The position numbers and the translations under genes are program-made. A stretch of 57,236 nt of DNA from NCBI RefSeq assembly GCF_003313335.1, contig NZ_QMHP01000015.1:6440-63675 (forward strand), given 5' to 3'. Shown here piece after piece: positions 27,718 through 35,222 of this stretch. Each line of letters starts with the position of its first letter. Position 1 is the stretch's first letter. The notes under the pieces were generated by a model that saw only the letters and a program-made list of their open reading frames with translations, had not been told where the DNA came from and did not search any database. The DNA comes from Pedobacter zeaxanthinifaciens. GTDB taxonomy: Bacteria > Bacteroidota > Bacteroidia > Sphingobacteriales > Sphingobacteriaceae.

Positions 27718-27985
27718 CCGTTAGGCCTTCTTGCTGTAAAATTTTTCTGTACACTTCCATTTCAGTAAACGAGCCCTCTAACACGGCGCATTTACCTTTG
27801 TTATGCACTTCCCAAGCAATTTTTTCGGCTTGGGTTTCACTGTAGTCCAAATAACGCATCATACACCAAATCACATGGTCAAAAGTATTCACATCATCGT
27901 TCCACAAAATTAAACGATGCACCGTTTTCAGTGAAGTTAATATTTCCTCAAGTGTGAAGGTTTCTTCTTTGGTTTCTGTTGACAT
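27704..27985 (-). CDS. clpS: ATP-dependent Clp protease adaptor ClpS
   Basis: 93 residues from the ATG at 27985; the five residues in front of it are not typical. ClpS delivers N-degron substrates to ClpAP or ClpCP. The core LILWNDDVNTFDHVIWCMMR contains the conserved N-D-D-x-N-T element of the N-degron pocket. AEKIAWEVHNKGKCAVLEG carries the conserved VHxxGxA/C block. It overlaps the converging NTF2-like gene by 14 bp. Confidence 0.94.
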   Translation of the reverse strand: MSTETKEETFTLEEILTSLKTVHRLILWNDDVNTFDHVIWCMMRYLDYSETQAEKIAWEVHNKGKCAVLEGSFTEMEVYRKILQQEGLTVTVD

Positions 27986-28160
27986 GCTGCAAAAATACAA
28001 ATTGATTTACGAAATACGATTGTAGATTTACGATTTGGTTGAGGAACATTTGATTAAGATGTTGTTTTATATTTTTTGAAAAGCAAAACCTATGGTTCTT
28101 CGGTTGCGCCAGTCCCGCTTTTCGTTAAAATCTTTTTGTTAGGCACTACAGTTAAATAGT

Positions 28161-28222
28161 TGTCATGCTGAGCTTGTCGAAGCATCTATTAGGCAAAATG
28201 CTTCGACAAGCTCAGCATGACA
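28161..28222. repeat. 25-bp perfect inverted repeat (TGTCATGCTGAGC type)
   Basis: Arms 28161-28185 and 28198-28222 are perfect complements with a 12-base loop. The sequence TGTCATGCTGAGCTTGTCGA is a dispersed intergenic palindrome common in Bacteroidota genomes. It lies in the gene-free stretch 27986-28500 between clpS and fabH and may act as a transcription terminator or be a REP-like element. Confidence 0.85.
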
Positions 28223-28311
28223 GGAACAAAAAGTATTTCCACTACAATCGGGTTTGTAGAACCAAGACTTGTACTAATTGCAAACTTTGACAAACCTCAA
28301 GCAAGAAGGAT

Positions 28312-28401
28312 AGACTTTGCGTTCTTTGCTAAACTCTTTCTTGTCTTTGCGTGAATAATAACCGTAAAGGTTTTAAAGCTTTCGCAAAGTGGCGCAAAGG
28401 G
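28312..28401. repeat. TTTGCG-rich dispersed repeat, relative of the 1-456 array
   Basis: GACTTTGCGTTCTTTGCTAA, TTGTCTTTGCGTGAATAATA and TTTCGCAAAGTGGCGCAAAG carry the same TTTGCG and CGCAAAG words, in the same order, as the tandem array at the start of the window. One copy only. Outer parts can pair (CTTTGCG / CGCAAAG). Confidence 0.6.
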
Positions 28402-28472
28402 AAAACCGACGTTGCAGTCTTTCGTTTGTGCCGGTCAATCGTAATTCGTCAAACTAAAATCGTAAATTAACC

Positions 28473-28480
28473 TATCTTTG
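28473..28480 (+). promoter_or_regulatory. Putative -7 promoter element of fabH (TATCTTTG)
   Basis: TATCTTTG, matching TAnnTTTG, lies 20 bases before the fabH ATG at 28501. No clear -33 TTG was found. Confidence 0.45.
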
Positions 28481-28500
28481 AAAATCAAACCACCCAAAAT

Positions 28501-29547
28501 ATGTACAGGTCAAAAATAGCTGGTATTGGTCATTACGTACCTAACAACGTGTATACAAATAACGATTTGTCCAAGTTCATGGAAACTAGCGACGAGTGGA
28601 TTCAAGAGCGTACCGGGATCAAGGAACGTCGTTTTGCCGACAGGTACGAAGAAACCACCACTACAATGGGCATTGAGGCCGCTAAAGTGGCAATGGAAAG
28701 GGCAGGCGTAACTACAGCCGATATCGATTTTATTATCTTCGCTACCCTCAGTCCAGATTATTACTTTCCGGGCTGCGGTGTATTGCTCCAACGAGAAATG
28801 GGCATGAAAGAAATAGGTGCTTTAGATATCCGTAACCAATGCTCGGGTTTTGTGTATGCCTTGTCAGTGGCTGATCAGTTCATTAAAACAGGAATGTATC
28901 AAAATATTTTGGTGGTAGGCAGCGAGAAACATTCGTTTGCAATGGATTTTGAAACACGCAGTCGCAATGTATCTGTAATTTTTGGCGATGGCGCCGGAGC
29001 TGCAGTTTTACAAAGAGCAAACAAGGATGGACAAGGTATTTTGAGCACACATTTGCATAGTGATGGCGCCGATGCCGAAATTTTAGCAATGCACTATCCG
29101 GGAGCGCATGCCAACAAGTGGTTGAAAGATAAACCTGCATTTCCGGATCAGGAATTGGGCGGGCTTTTTATCACCAACGAACAGTTGGAAAGTGGTGCGG
29201 CATTGCCTTACATGGATGGCCCTGCGGTTTTCAAAAAAGCAGTAGTTAAGTTCCCAGAAGTAATTAACGAAGCGCTTAACGCAAATAATTATACTGCAAA
29301 GGACATTGATTTGCTAGTGCCTCATCAGGCTAATTTGCGCATTAGCCAGTACGTACAACAGCTATTAGGTTTAAGCGATGATAAAGTGTTCAATAATATT
29401 CAAAAGTATGGAAATACCACTGCCGCTTCTGTTCCTATTGCACTAAGCGAAGCTTGGGAAGCAGGAAAAGTAAAAGAAGGCGACTTAATCTGCCTCGCTG
29501 CATTTGGCTCTGGTTTTACCTGGGCAAGTGCGCTAATAAAATGGTAA
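28501..29547 (+). CDS. fabH: Beta-ketoacyl-ACP synthase III
   Basis: 348 residues. KAS III condenses acetyl-CoA (or a branched starter) with malonyl-ACP to begin fatty acid synthesis. The catalytic triad is visible: Cys114 (RNQCSGF), His275 (VPHQAN) and Asn305 (KYGNTTAAS). FGDGAGAAVL and FGSGFTWAS are typical. The protein is slightly longer than the usual ~320 residues, with an insertion around 200-230. It may be a second, KASIII-like paralogue rather than the housekeeping copy, because it is not next to plsX or fab genes. Confidence 0.9.
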   Translation: MYRSKIAGIGHYVPNNVYTNNDLSKFMETSDEWIQERTGIKERRFADRYEETTTTMGIEAAKVAMERAGVTTADIDFIIFATLSPDYYFPGCGVLLQREMGMKEIGALDIRNQCSGFVYALSVADQFIKTGMYQNILVVGSEKHSFAMDFETRSRNVSVIFGDGAGAAVLQRANKDGQGILSTHLHSDGADAEILAMHYPGAHANKWLKDKPAFPDQELGGLFITNEQLESGAALPYMDGPAVFKKAVVKFPEVINEALNANNYTAKDIDLLVPHQANLRISQYVQQLLGLSDDKVFNNIQKYGNTTAASVPIALSEAWEAGKVKEGDLICLAAFGSGFTWASALIKW

Positions 29548-29617
29548 TTTGATTGACGATTTTAGACTTACGAATTTCGATTGTTGAACTAAAATCGCCT
29601 GCTATTTTCCGAGCTTT

Positions 29618-29740
29618 CTTATCTTTATGCAATCATAAGAAATTATATCTTCCGACTTTGCACATCCAACTTTCGTTTGCTTATCTTTATGCAATTCGTA
29701 AGAAATATATCTTCCGACTTCGGACATCCGACTTCCGGAC
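29618..29740. repeat. 62-bp tandem repeat, two copies
   Basis: Copies at 29618-29679 and 29680-29740 begin with CTTATCTTTATGCAAT and continue with AAGAAATTATATCTTCCGAC or close variants. The short frame 29553-29756 crosses them and is not a gene. TATCTTTA resembles a promoter -7 element, so the array could be a duplicated promoter region, but this is not certain. Confidence 0.8.
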
Positions 29741-29779
29741 TAAATCTAAATACTAAAATCTAACTACTAACTACTAAAA

Positions 29780-30724
29780 ATGTTCAAAATAGGGGATTAC
29801 GTCCGTTTCATCGACGAAAAAAGAGAAGGTTATATTACCAGAATTATCGATAGTGCGTCAGTAGGTGTTACCGATGAAGACGGCTTTGAAATTCCGGTAG
29901 CGGTAGGTAATTTGACCTATGTACATGGGCATCACAGCAATGCGGATACTGCAAATAATGCAATGCCTGTCGCAAAAGTGGATGATCAGTTTGTTGAAAA
30001 CGGCGTTTATTTAGCCGTTGCAGAAGACAATAAAGGATCAGTAGTTGCTCATTTCACCTTGGTAAATCGTAGTTCATTTCAGCTATTGCTTACATTAAAA
30101 ACTGAAAAAGGAGGCGTCTTCAAAGGAGATTTTGCCGGTGTAATTCAGCCAAAAAGTAGTGTGCAAGTTTACACGGCCAATCTCGGCGATTTAGATAACT
30201 GGCCTAGCTTCACCTTTCAATCGTTATTTTTTAGTACTGGTAATGTTGCACCTAAAAAGCCTTTTGAATTGCACAAGCGATTTAAGTCGAAAGATTTTAG
30301 TGGTGCAAAAAGTCAAATCAACGAAATCAATAAATACGGTTGGCTAATCCGATTAGATGAAGCGCCATTGGTAATTGACGCACAAAAATTGAAAGAAAGT
30401 TTTTTCAGTGTAAAACAAGAAAAACCAAAGGTGTTTAAGCCAGCACAAGAGGTTGATTTACATATTGAAAAGCTACGTGATGACCACCACTTTCTATCGC
30501 AGAGTGAGATTTTAGAAATACAATTGAAGAAATTTCAGGAAATATTAGATGCGGCTATTGTACACCAAATGCAGTCGATTGTTTTTATTCATGGGGTGGG
30601 CAACGGCACATTGCGCAATCAGATCCATAAGCTAATTAGCAAGCACCCGCAAGTGCGCACCTTTATGGATGCCAGAAAAGAGAAGTTTGGATATGGCGCT
30701 ACGGAGGTGATTTTTAAAGTGTGA
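29780..30724 (+). CDS. DUF2027/Smr domain protein
   Basis: 314 residues. The N terminus MFKIGDYVRFIDEKREGYI and the following GNLTYVHG block correspond to DUF2027 (residues ~1-190). The C-terminal ~85 residues form a Smr domain: VDLHIEKLRDDH (the DLH motif), VFIHGVGNGTLRNQI (the HGxGxG motif) and the final YGATEVIFKV. Smr domains occur in MutS2 and in stand-alone nucleases that cleave stalled mRNA or branched DNA. The combination is common in Bacteroidota and its role is not established. Confidence 0.9.
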   Translation: MFKIGDYVRFIDEKREGYITRIIDSASVGVTDEDGFEIPVAVGNLTYVHGHHSNADTANNAMPVAKVDDQFVENGVYLAVAEDNKGSVVAHFTLVNRSSFQLLLTLKTEKGGVFKGDFAGVIQPKSSVQVYTANLGDLDNWPSFTFQSLFFSTGNVAPKKPFELHKRFKSKDFSGAKSQINEINKYGWLIRLDEAPLVIDAQKLKESFFSVKQEKPKVFKPAQEVDLHIEKLRDDHHFLSQSEILEIQLKKFQEILDAAIVHQMQSIVFIHGVGNGTLRNQIHKLISKHPQVRTFMDARKEKFGYGATEVIFKV

Positions 30725-30745
30725 GTGAGTGCCGTATCATCTGCA

Positions 30746-31621
30746 TTAACTCCCCTTAGCATTTCTAGTCATTTGCTCCAACATATCCCACATTTCAGAT
30801 GGAATTGCCTCTAAGCCGTTCATTTGTCCGGCACCTTGCAACCATTCGCCGCCATCAATAGTAATTACTTCACCATTAATGTAGTTGGAGAAATCACTTA
30901 CCAAAAAGGCAGCTAAATTGGCTAGCTCTTGATGGTCTCCTACACGTTTTAGAGGTACACGGTTTTTGAAATCGAATTTTGCAGCTAAGTCTCCGGGAAG
31001 CAACCTATCCCAAGCACCTTTAGTGGGGAATGGCCCCGGAGCAATAGCATTGGTACGGATTCCATATTTACCCCATTCTACCGCTAATGATCTGGTTAGA
31101 GCAAGCACCCCACCTTTGGCACACGCAGATGGAACTACATAAGCAGAACCAGTAAACGCATAAGTAGTGACAATATTTAATACGCTTGCCGCCTGTTTTT
31201 GCTTGATCCAATGTTTCCCGAAAGCTAAGGTACAATTTACAGTGCCTTTAAGTACAATATCAATAATGCTAGAAAATGCGTTAGCTGAAAGACGCTCGGT
31301 AGGTGAAATAAAATTGCCAGCGGCATTATTTACCAATACATCAACGCTACCAAATTTCGCTAAAGTTTCTGCCAATACGTTTTCAACCTGAGCGTTATCA
31401 CGAACATCGCACTGTACCGCTAAAACTTTGCCGCCAGTTGCCTCTTCCATTTCCTGAGCGGTTTTTTGCAAAACATCTAACTTCCTGCTGGTAATTACCA
31501 AGTTGGCGCCTAATTTTAGGAAATAGCTGCCCATTGCTTTGCCAAGCCCAGTTCCGCCGCCTGTAACTACAATAGTTTTACCCTTAAGGGCATCATCTTT
31601 TAACATTGGTTGGTTGTACAT
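30746..31621 (-). CDS. SDR oxidoreductase, 2,4-dienoyl-CoA reductase-like
   Basis: 291 residues of the short-chain dehydrogenase fold. The cofactor motif is TGGGTGLG, followed by NNAAGNF. The active-site pattern VTTYAFTGSAYVVPSACAKG has Tyr, Ser (+11) and Lys (+15), the same spacing as the Tyr199/Ser210/Lys214 triad of human DECR1, rather than classical YxxxK. This supports NADPH-dependent 2,4-dienoyl-CoA reductase activity, needed to oxidise polyunsaturated fatty acids. The neighbouring enoyl-CoA isomerase gene upstream on the same strand fits. Family-level confidence is high, substrate moderate. Confidence 0.88.
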   Translation of the reverse strand: MYNQPMLKDDALKGKTIVVTGGGTGLGKAMGSYFLKLGANLVITSRKLDVLQKTAQEMEEATGGKVLAVQCDVRDNAQVENVLAETLAKFGSVDVLVNNAAGNFISPTERLSANAFSSIIDIVLKGTVNCTLAFGKHWIKQKQAASVLNIVTTYAFTGSAYVVPSACAKGGVLALTRSLAVEWGKYGIRTNAIAPGPFPTKGAWDRLLPGDLAAKFDFKNRVPLKRVGDHQELANLAAFLVSDFSNYINGEVITIDGGEWLQGAGQMNGLEAIPSEMWDMLEQMTRNAKGS

Positions 31622-31679
31622 TTGTTAGTATTTAGTAGTTAGATATTAGCAGTTAGAAAGCCGCTTTTTAATTTTTAAT

Positions 31680-32444
31680 TTAACTTTTCGATTTAAGCCC
31701 GTCTATCAAAGATTTTAAAATGGCTCTTGTAGCTGGCGACCACCATTGCTTGAGCATCAGCTCTAAGTCTTCACTTTGGTCGGCACTTGTAGCATCAATA
31801 ATCTCCTTACGTAGGTTTAACTTGCTTTGTTGCCAAGTGTTTGCCTCAAAGGACATATATTTGCGCACCTTTCTTTCGGCGGCAGTTAAAATACTTTCTG
31901 ATTTTACCAGCTCATCAACTAAGCCAACTGTTAAAGCTTCGTCAGGAGAAAATAGTTTGCCTTCTAATAAGTTTTTATAAGCGTTAGCCTTTCCAAGCCA
32001 AAAGGAATACAGAGAGAATATGCTATTTGGAACAATAATGCCAACTGGAACCTCATTTAAGCCTATAATGTACCTGCCTTCGGCCATCACTCTGGCATCA
32101 CAAGCTAAGGCAATTACGCAACCGCCAGCTGGGCTATGGCCATTAATTGCAGCCACTAAAGGTTTTTTGAAGGCAGTGATTTTAGCAACAAAATCTAGAA
32201 ATAAATACCAGAAGCTTTTTGCCTCTTCTTCGTTGTAATGATAAAGCTCAATTAAATCTAAACCCGCCGAAAAAAAACTCTCCCTTCCAGTTATAATGGC
32301 ACCGCCGATATTGTCATCTTGCTCAATGTTGTGCAGCATAGCAGTTAATTCGGTTACCATTTCGCGGTTTAGCGAATTAGATTTGCCTCTGTTTAAAGTA
32401 ATAATTGCAAGTCTATCTTTAACAGATGTTGAAATTGTATTCAT
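31680..32444 (-). CDS. Enoyl-CoA hydratase/isomerase, ECI1-like
   Basis: 254 residues of the crotonase fold. NGHSPAGGCVIALACDARV and the following GLNEVPVGIIVP correspond to the ECI1 blocks CPAGGCLVALTCDYR and GLNETQLGI. The Glu in GLNE is the single catalytic acid of delta3,delta2-enoyl-CoA isomerase, while a second hydratase glutamate is not evident. It probably shifts double bonds of unsaturated fatty acyl-CoA. It lies 58 bp upstream of the DECR-like gene on the same strand and is likely cotranscribed. Confidence 0.88.
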   Translation of the reverse strand: MNTISTSVKDRLAIITLNRGKSNSLNREMVTELTAMLHNIEQDDNIGGAIITGRESFFSAGLDLIELYHYNEEEAKSFWYLFLDFVAKITAFKKPLVAAINGHSPAGGCVIALACDARVMAEGRYIIGLNEVPVGIIVPNSIFSLYSFWLGKANAYKNLLEGKLFSPDEALTVGLVDELVKSESILTAAERKVRKYMSFEANTWQQSKLNLRKEIIDATSADQSEDLELMLKQWWSPATRAILKSLIDGLKSKS

Positions 32445-32519
32445 ACCCCTTAGCTCATTTTTAGTTTCATAAAGCTAAGAGGTTTGACTTTATTATGCAA
32501 GCATAATTTATTTTGTGTT

Positions 32520-35222
32520 TTATTTTACTTCGTAAGTTAATACTTTCCTGGCCAAATTACCATCGGCATCAATGCCTTCAATTACGATACGTTGTTTTCC
32601 TTTACGATCAGAATTGTAAAATGAAAACGAAGCCAGCCCTTTGGCGTCAGTAAATATTTGCGGGTTCCAGTACGTTGTGGTACGTAAATCGGCAGTCTCG
32701 GTTTTTACATCGTATTTTGGAGAGTAGAACTGTTTGATAGGGGTATATCCCTTTAAAGTGGAAGCAACTAAGCCTGGGGTATAAATATCTGCCATTGTTA
32801 GGCTTTTGCCCCGTTTGCTGCTTACTACCAATAAACCATCATTCACTTGTGTGCCGTAAATGGTTAGTAAAGAAGGCGTGGTAATTACTTCTATGCTCTC
32901 AATATTTGCAACAGGTATATCTTCTAATTTTAAGTTTTGCAATATCATCCCGTCAAGTGAAACGGACAAAACTGGATGGTAGATGTTACCGGTTTCATCT
33001 AACTTACTGCGAGTGCTGATGGCATAGCCAGCGCTATCAGCAACGCCTCTTACCCTGCCTTGTGCAATAAAATTTGCTAAGGATGGTGTCATGCCTAAAT
33101 CGGCTTCAGTAATTACTTGGTCGGCCCGGCCCCTACCGTTCAAGTTGAGCGAATGTGGCGCCGCCATATCCTCTTTCGTTATTTTTTTGCCTACAATATC
33201 TACAGTTTTGAGGACGTTGGTTCGCTCCAAAAATCCACTTTTCATCTGCTGCTCAAAGTAGGCATCGCTTGAGCTGAGGTAACTCATCAAGGTTACATTT
33301 ACATCCTTTTCTTGCGGATATTTACGTACGTCAATTTCTTCCGAAGTTACTTTGTCTAATCGTACATTTACGTTCTTTTTACCCTCGGGAGTTGCTGCCT
33401 GAACAATGAACTTATTGTCATCTTCCAAGTAAATCTCATCGAATTTAAAACTCCCTTTTTCATTAGTCTCTGTATTGGCAATTACCATTTTATTGTTGGG
33501 AAAAAGCAAAGTAACCTTAGCCTTATTTACCGGTTTTTTACCTATTGTAGTTACCGTTCCCTGTATCGATATGCCTTTTTCTGGCTGGTATTTTTGGGTA
33601 TTAGCTGTAGCAGCCCAATCAATATTTCTCCAAGCTTGTGTGAGCATTAAATTATCAATACGTTCTCTGTTTATAGCGGCATCACCAATAAAATAGGCGC
33701 CAACATTTTCGATGAATCCTTTTGCTTCGGATTTAACCAAAAGGCTGCTAAAAAGATTGCTTTCATTGTTTTCGTCGGCATTAACTGCATCTAAATTAGT
33801 TATTGCCACTGATAAGCTGCCTTGTGTTGGTAAACCATCGTTTGTAGCATTCAGGTTAATATCTACCTTTTCTCGGGTATGATATACATTTTTCAGGCCT
33901 TCGGTTGCTAAAGCGATGTACGTTTGCGGATTGTTATTAAATACTATACGTTCAGCTGCGGCTTTTCCTTGAGGGTCAAATAAAGTGAGTTGGATTGTTC
34001 CGCTTGGGAGCTTGCTGCGAGGGATGCTAACCGAAGAAATTTGTCGTTGGGTAGGTATTGCGATATCAAACAACACACTACCTAGCCTATGTCCAATTAA
34101 ACGGAGCTGCCCATTGTTAACCAAAGATTCGCTCATCAAAACTTTGACATCAATCTTTGTGCTATCGAGTGCTGTTGCGGCAAGTGCGTATCCAGAGGCA
34201 ACAACTTTAGGCAAAGGGAAGGTTTTTACACCACCGTTGTGCTTAACCTTTGCGCTGTAGGTTTTAGAAGCATCGGGTGTTAAAAAACAGTTGCCCATGC
34301 CCAGGTATAGGGTTTCAAAAGCAGTTACTTCATTACCGTCATTATCTACAATAGTACCAGTAATATTTTCGCCAAGCCCCAAGCTATTAATGGCCTTTAT
34401 ACCTATTTTGCATGGCAGTCCACTTACTAAATTACCGCCTTCAGGTAAAAATTGAACATCAATATTGTTGTTATTCAATACAATTGGAATAGATTTCAGC
34501 ACATTAAAGCCATTAGTTAATTGCGTTGATAAATTGATGTATGGGTTAAAGCTTTGAGCCGCTTTAGGCTCTTCAAAAGATAAGGTGATTTCTCCATTAG
34601 CGTTGGCATTGGTTATCCCTTCCAGTGGTTTTTTGTCAGTTAGAAATATCTGGTAAGTGAATTTGCTCCCTGCCAATGGCTTCTTATCCTTATCTGTAAT
34701 TTTAATTATTGCCTTTACCGTAGTAGTATTATCTTTTGAAAAAGTGGTTTGAGTATAGATATTATTATTAAGTGAATTACCTATTTTGATGTTTTGATCG
34801 TAAAAATAATTTGGCCCAGCATTACGCATTAAATTGGTATAGGCTCTTAACCGATAGTTACCTTCGCTTAGCGTATCAGGCAGTTCAATACTGCCCCAAG
34901 TTGTACCTCCTTTAATAGGCAAGGTTAACTGTTTAGTAAGCTGATTTTTTCCATTAATAAGATCGGCGTGTAATACACCACTGTTTGAAGACGGTTTATT
35001 GCTGCTGTAATCAACTACGTAAGCCTTTAACCAAATAACGTCGCCGGCAGCGTAATAAGGCTTATCTAAATGCAGGTGAACCTTTTCATTGGGTAATGAG
35101 GCAATTGATTTCAGGCGTTCATCAGCCGAATTTAAGGTTTGAGCATTTACATTACTACCACAAAAATAGGCAAGTGCAATCAACGAAAGCATCATGCCAA
35201 TTTTAATGTTCAGTTTCTTCAT
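32520..35222 (-). CDS. MG2/TonB-plug exported protein, paralogue 5
   Basis: 900 residues. Signal peptide (residues ~1-27, ending VNAQ). EKVHLHLDKPYYAAGDVIWL (from ~50) is an alpha-2-macroglobulin MG2-like domain. CarboxypepD-regulatory-like segment LSIQGTVTTIGKKPVNKAKV-type (~560). Plug domain with GRADQVITEADLG, GRVRGV, IESIEVITTP, IYGTQVNDGLLVVSSKRG (~710-805). The C-terminal TYWNPQIFTDAKGLASFSFY resembles the A2M-family domain. No beta-barrel and no GCGEQ thioester are seen. It is the last gene of the operon; its start overlaps the previous stop by 4 bp (ATGA). Confidence 0.88.
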   Translation of the reverse strand: MKKLNIKIGMMLSLIALAYFCGSNVNAQTLNSADERLKSIASLPNEKVHLHLDKPYYAAGDVIWLKAYVVDYSSNKPSSNSGVLHADLINGKNQLTKQLTLPIKGGTTWGSIELPDTLSEGNYRLRAYTNLMRNAGPNYFYDQNIKIGNSLNNNIYTQTTFSKDNTTTVKAIIKITDKDKKPLAGSKFTYQIFLTDKKPLEGITNANANGEITLSFEEPKAAQSFNPYINLSTQLTNGFNVLKSIPIVLNNNNIDVQFLPEGGNLVSGLPCKIGIKAINSLGLGENITGTIVDNDGNEVTAFETLYLGMGNCFLTPDASKTYSAKVKHNGGVKTFPLPKVVASGYALAATALDSTKIDVKVLMSESLVNNGQLRLIGHRLGSVLFDIAIPTQRQISSVSIPRSKLPSGTIQLTLFDPQGKAAAERIVFNNNPQTYIALATEGLKNVYHTREKVDINLNATNDGLPTQGSLSVAITNLDAVNADENNESNLFSSLLVKSEAKGFIENVGAYFIGDAAINRERIDNLMLTQAWRNIDWAATANTQKYQPEKGISIQGTVTTIGKKPVNKAKVTLLFPNNKMVIANTETNEKGSFKFDEIYLEDDNKFIVQAATPEGKKNVNVRLDKVTSEEIDVRKYPQEKDVNVTLMSYLSSSDAYFEQQMKSGFLERTNVLKTVDIVGKKITKEDMAAPHSLNLNGRGRADQVITEADLGMTPSLANFIAQGRVRGVADSAGYAISTRSKLDETGNIYHPVLSVSLDGMILQNLKLEDIPVANIESIEVITTPSLLTIYGTQVNDGLLVVSSKRGKSLTMADIYTPGLVASTLKGYTPIKQFYSPKYDVKTETADLRTTTYWNPQIFTDAKGLASFSFYNSDRKGKQRIVIEGIDADGNLARKVLTYEVK

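Noticed and set aside
29553..29756. 67-codon frame
   Set aside because: It covers the 62-bp tandem repeat and its sequence is a repeat artefact.
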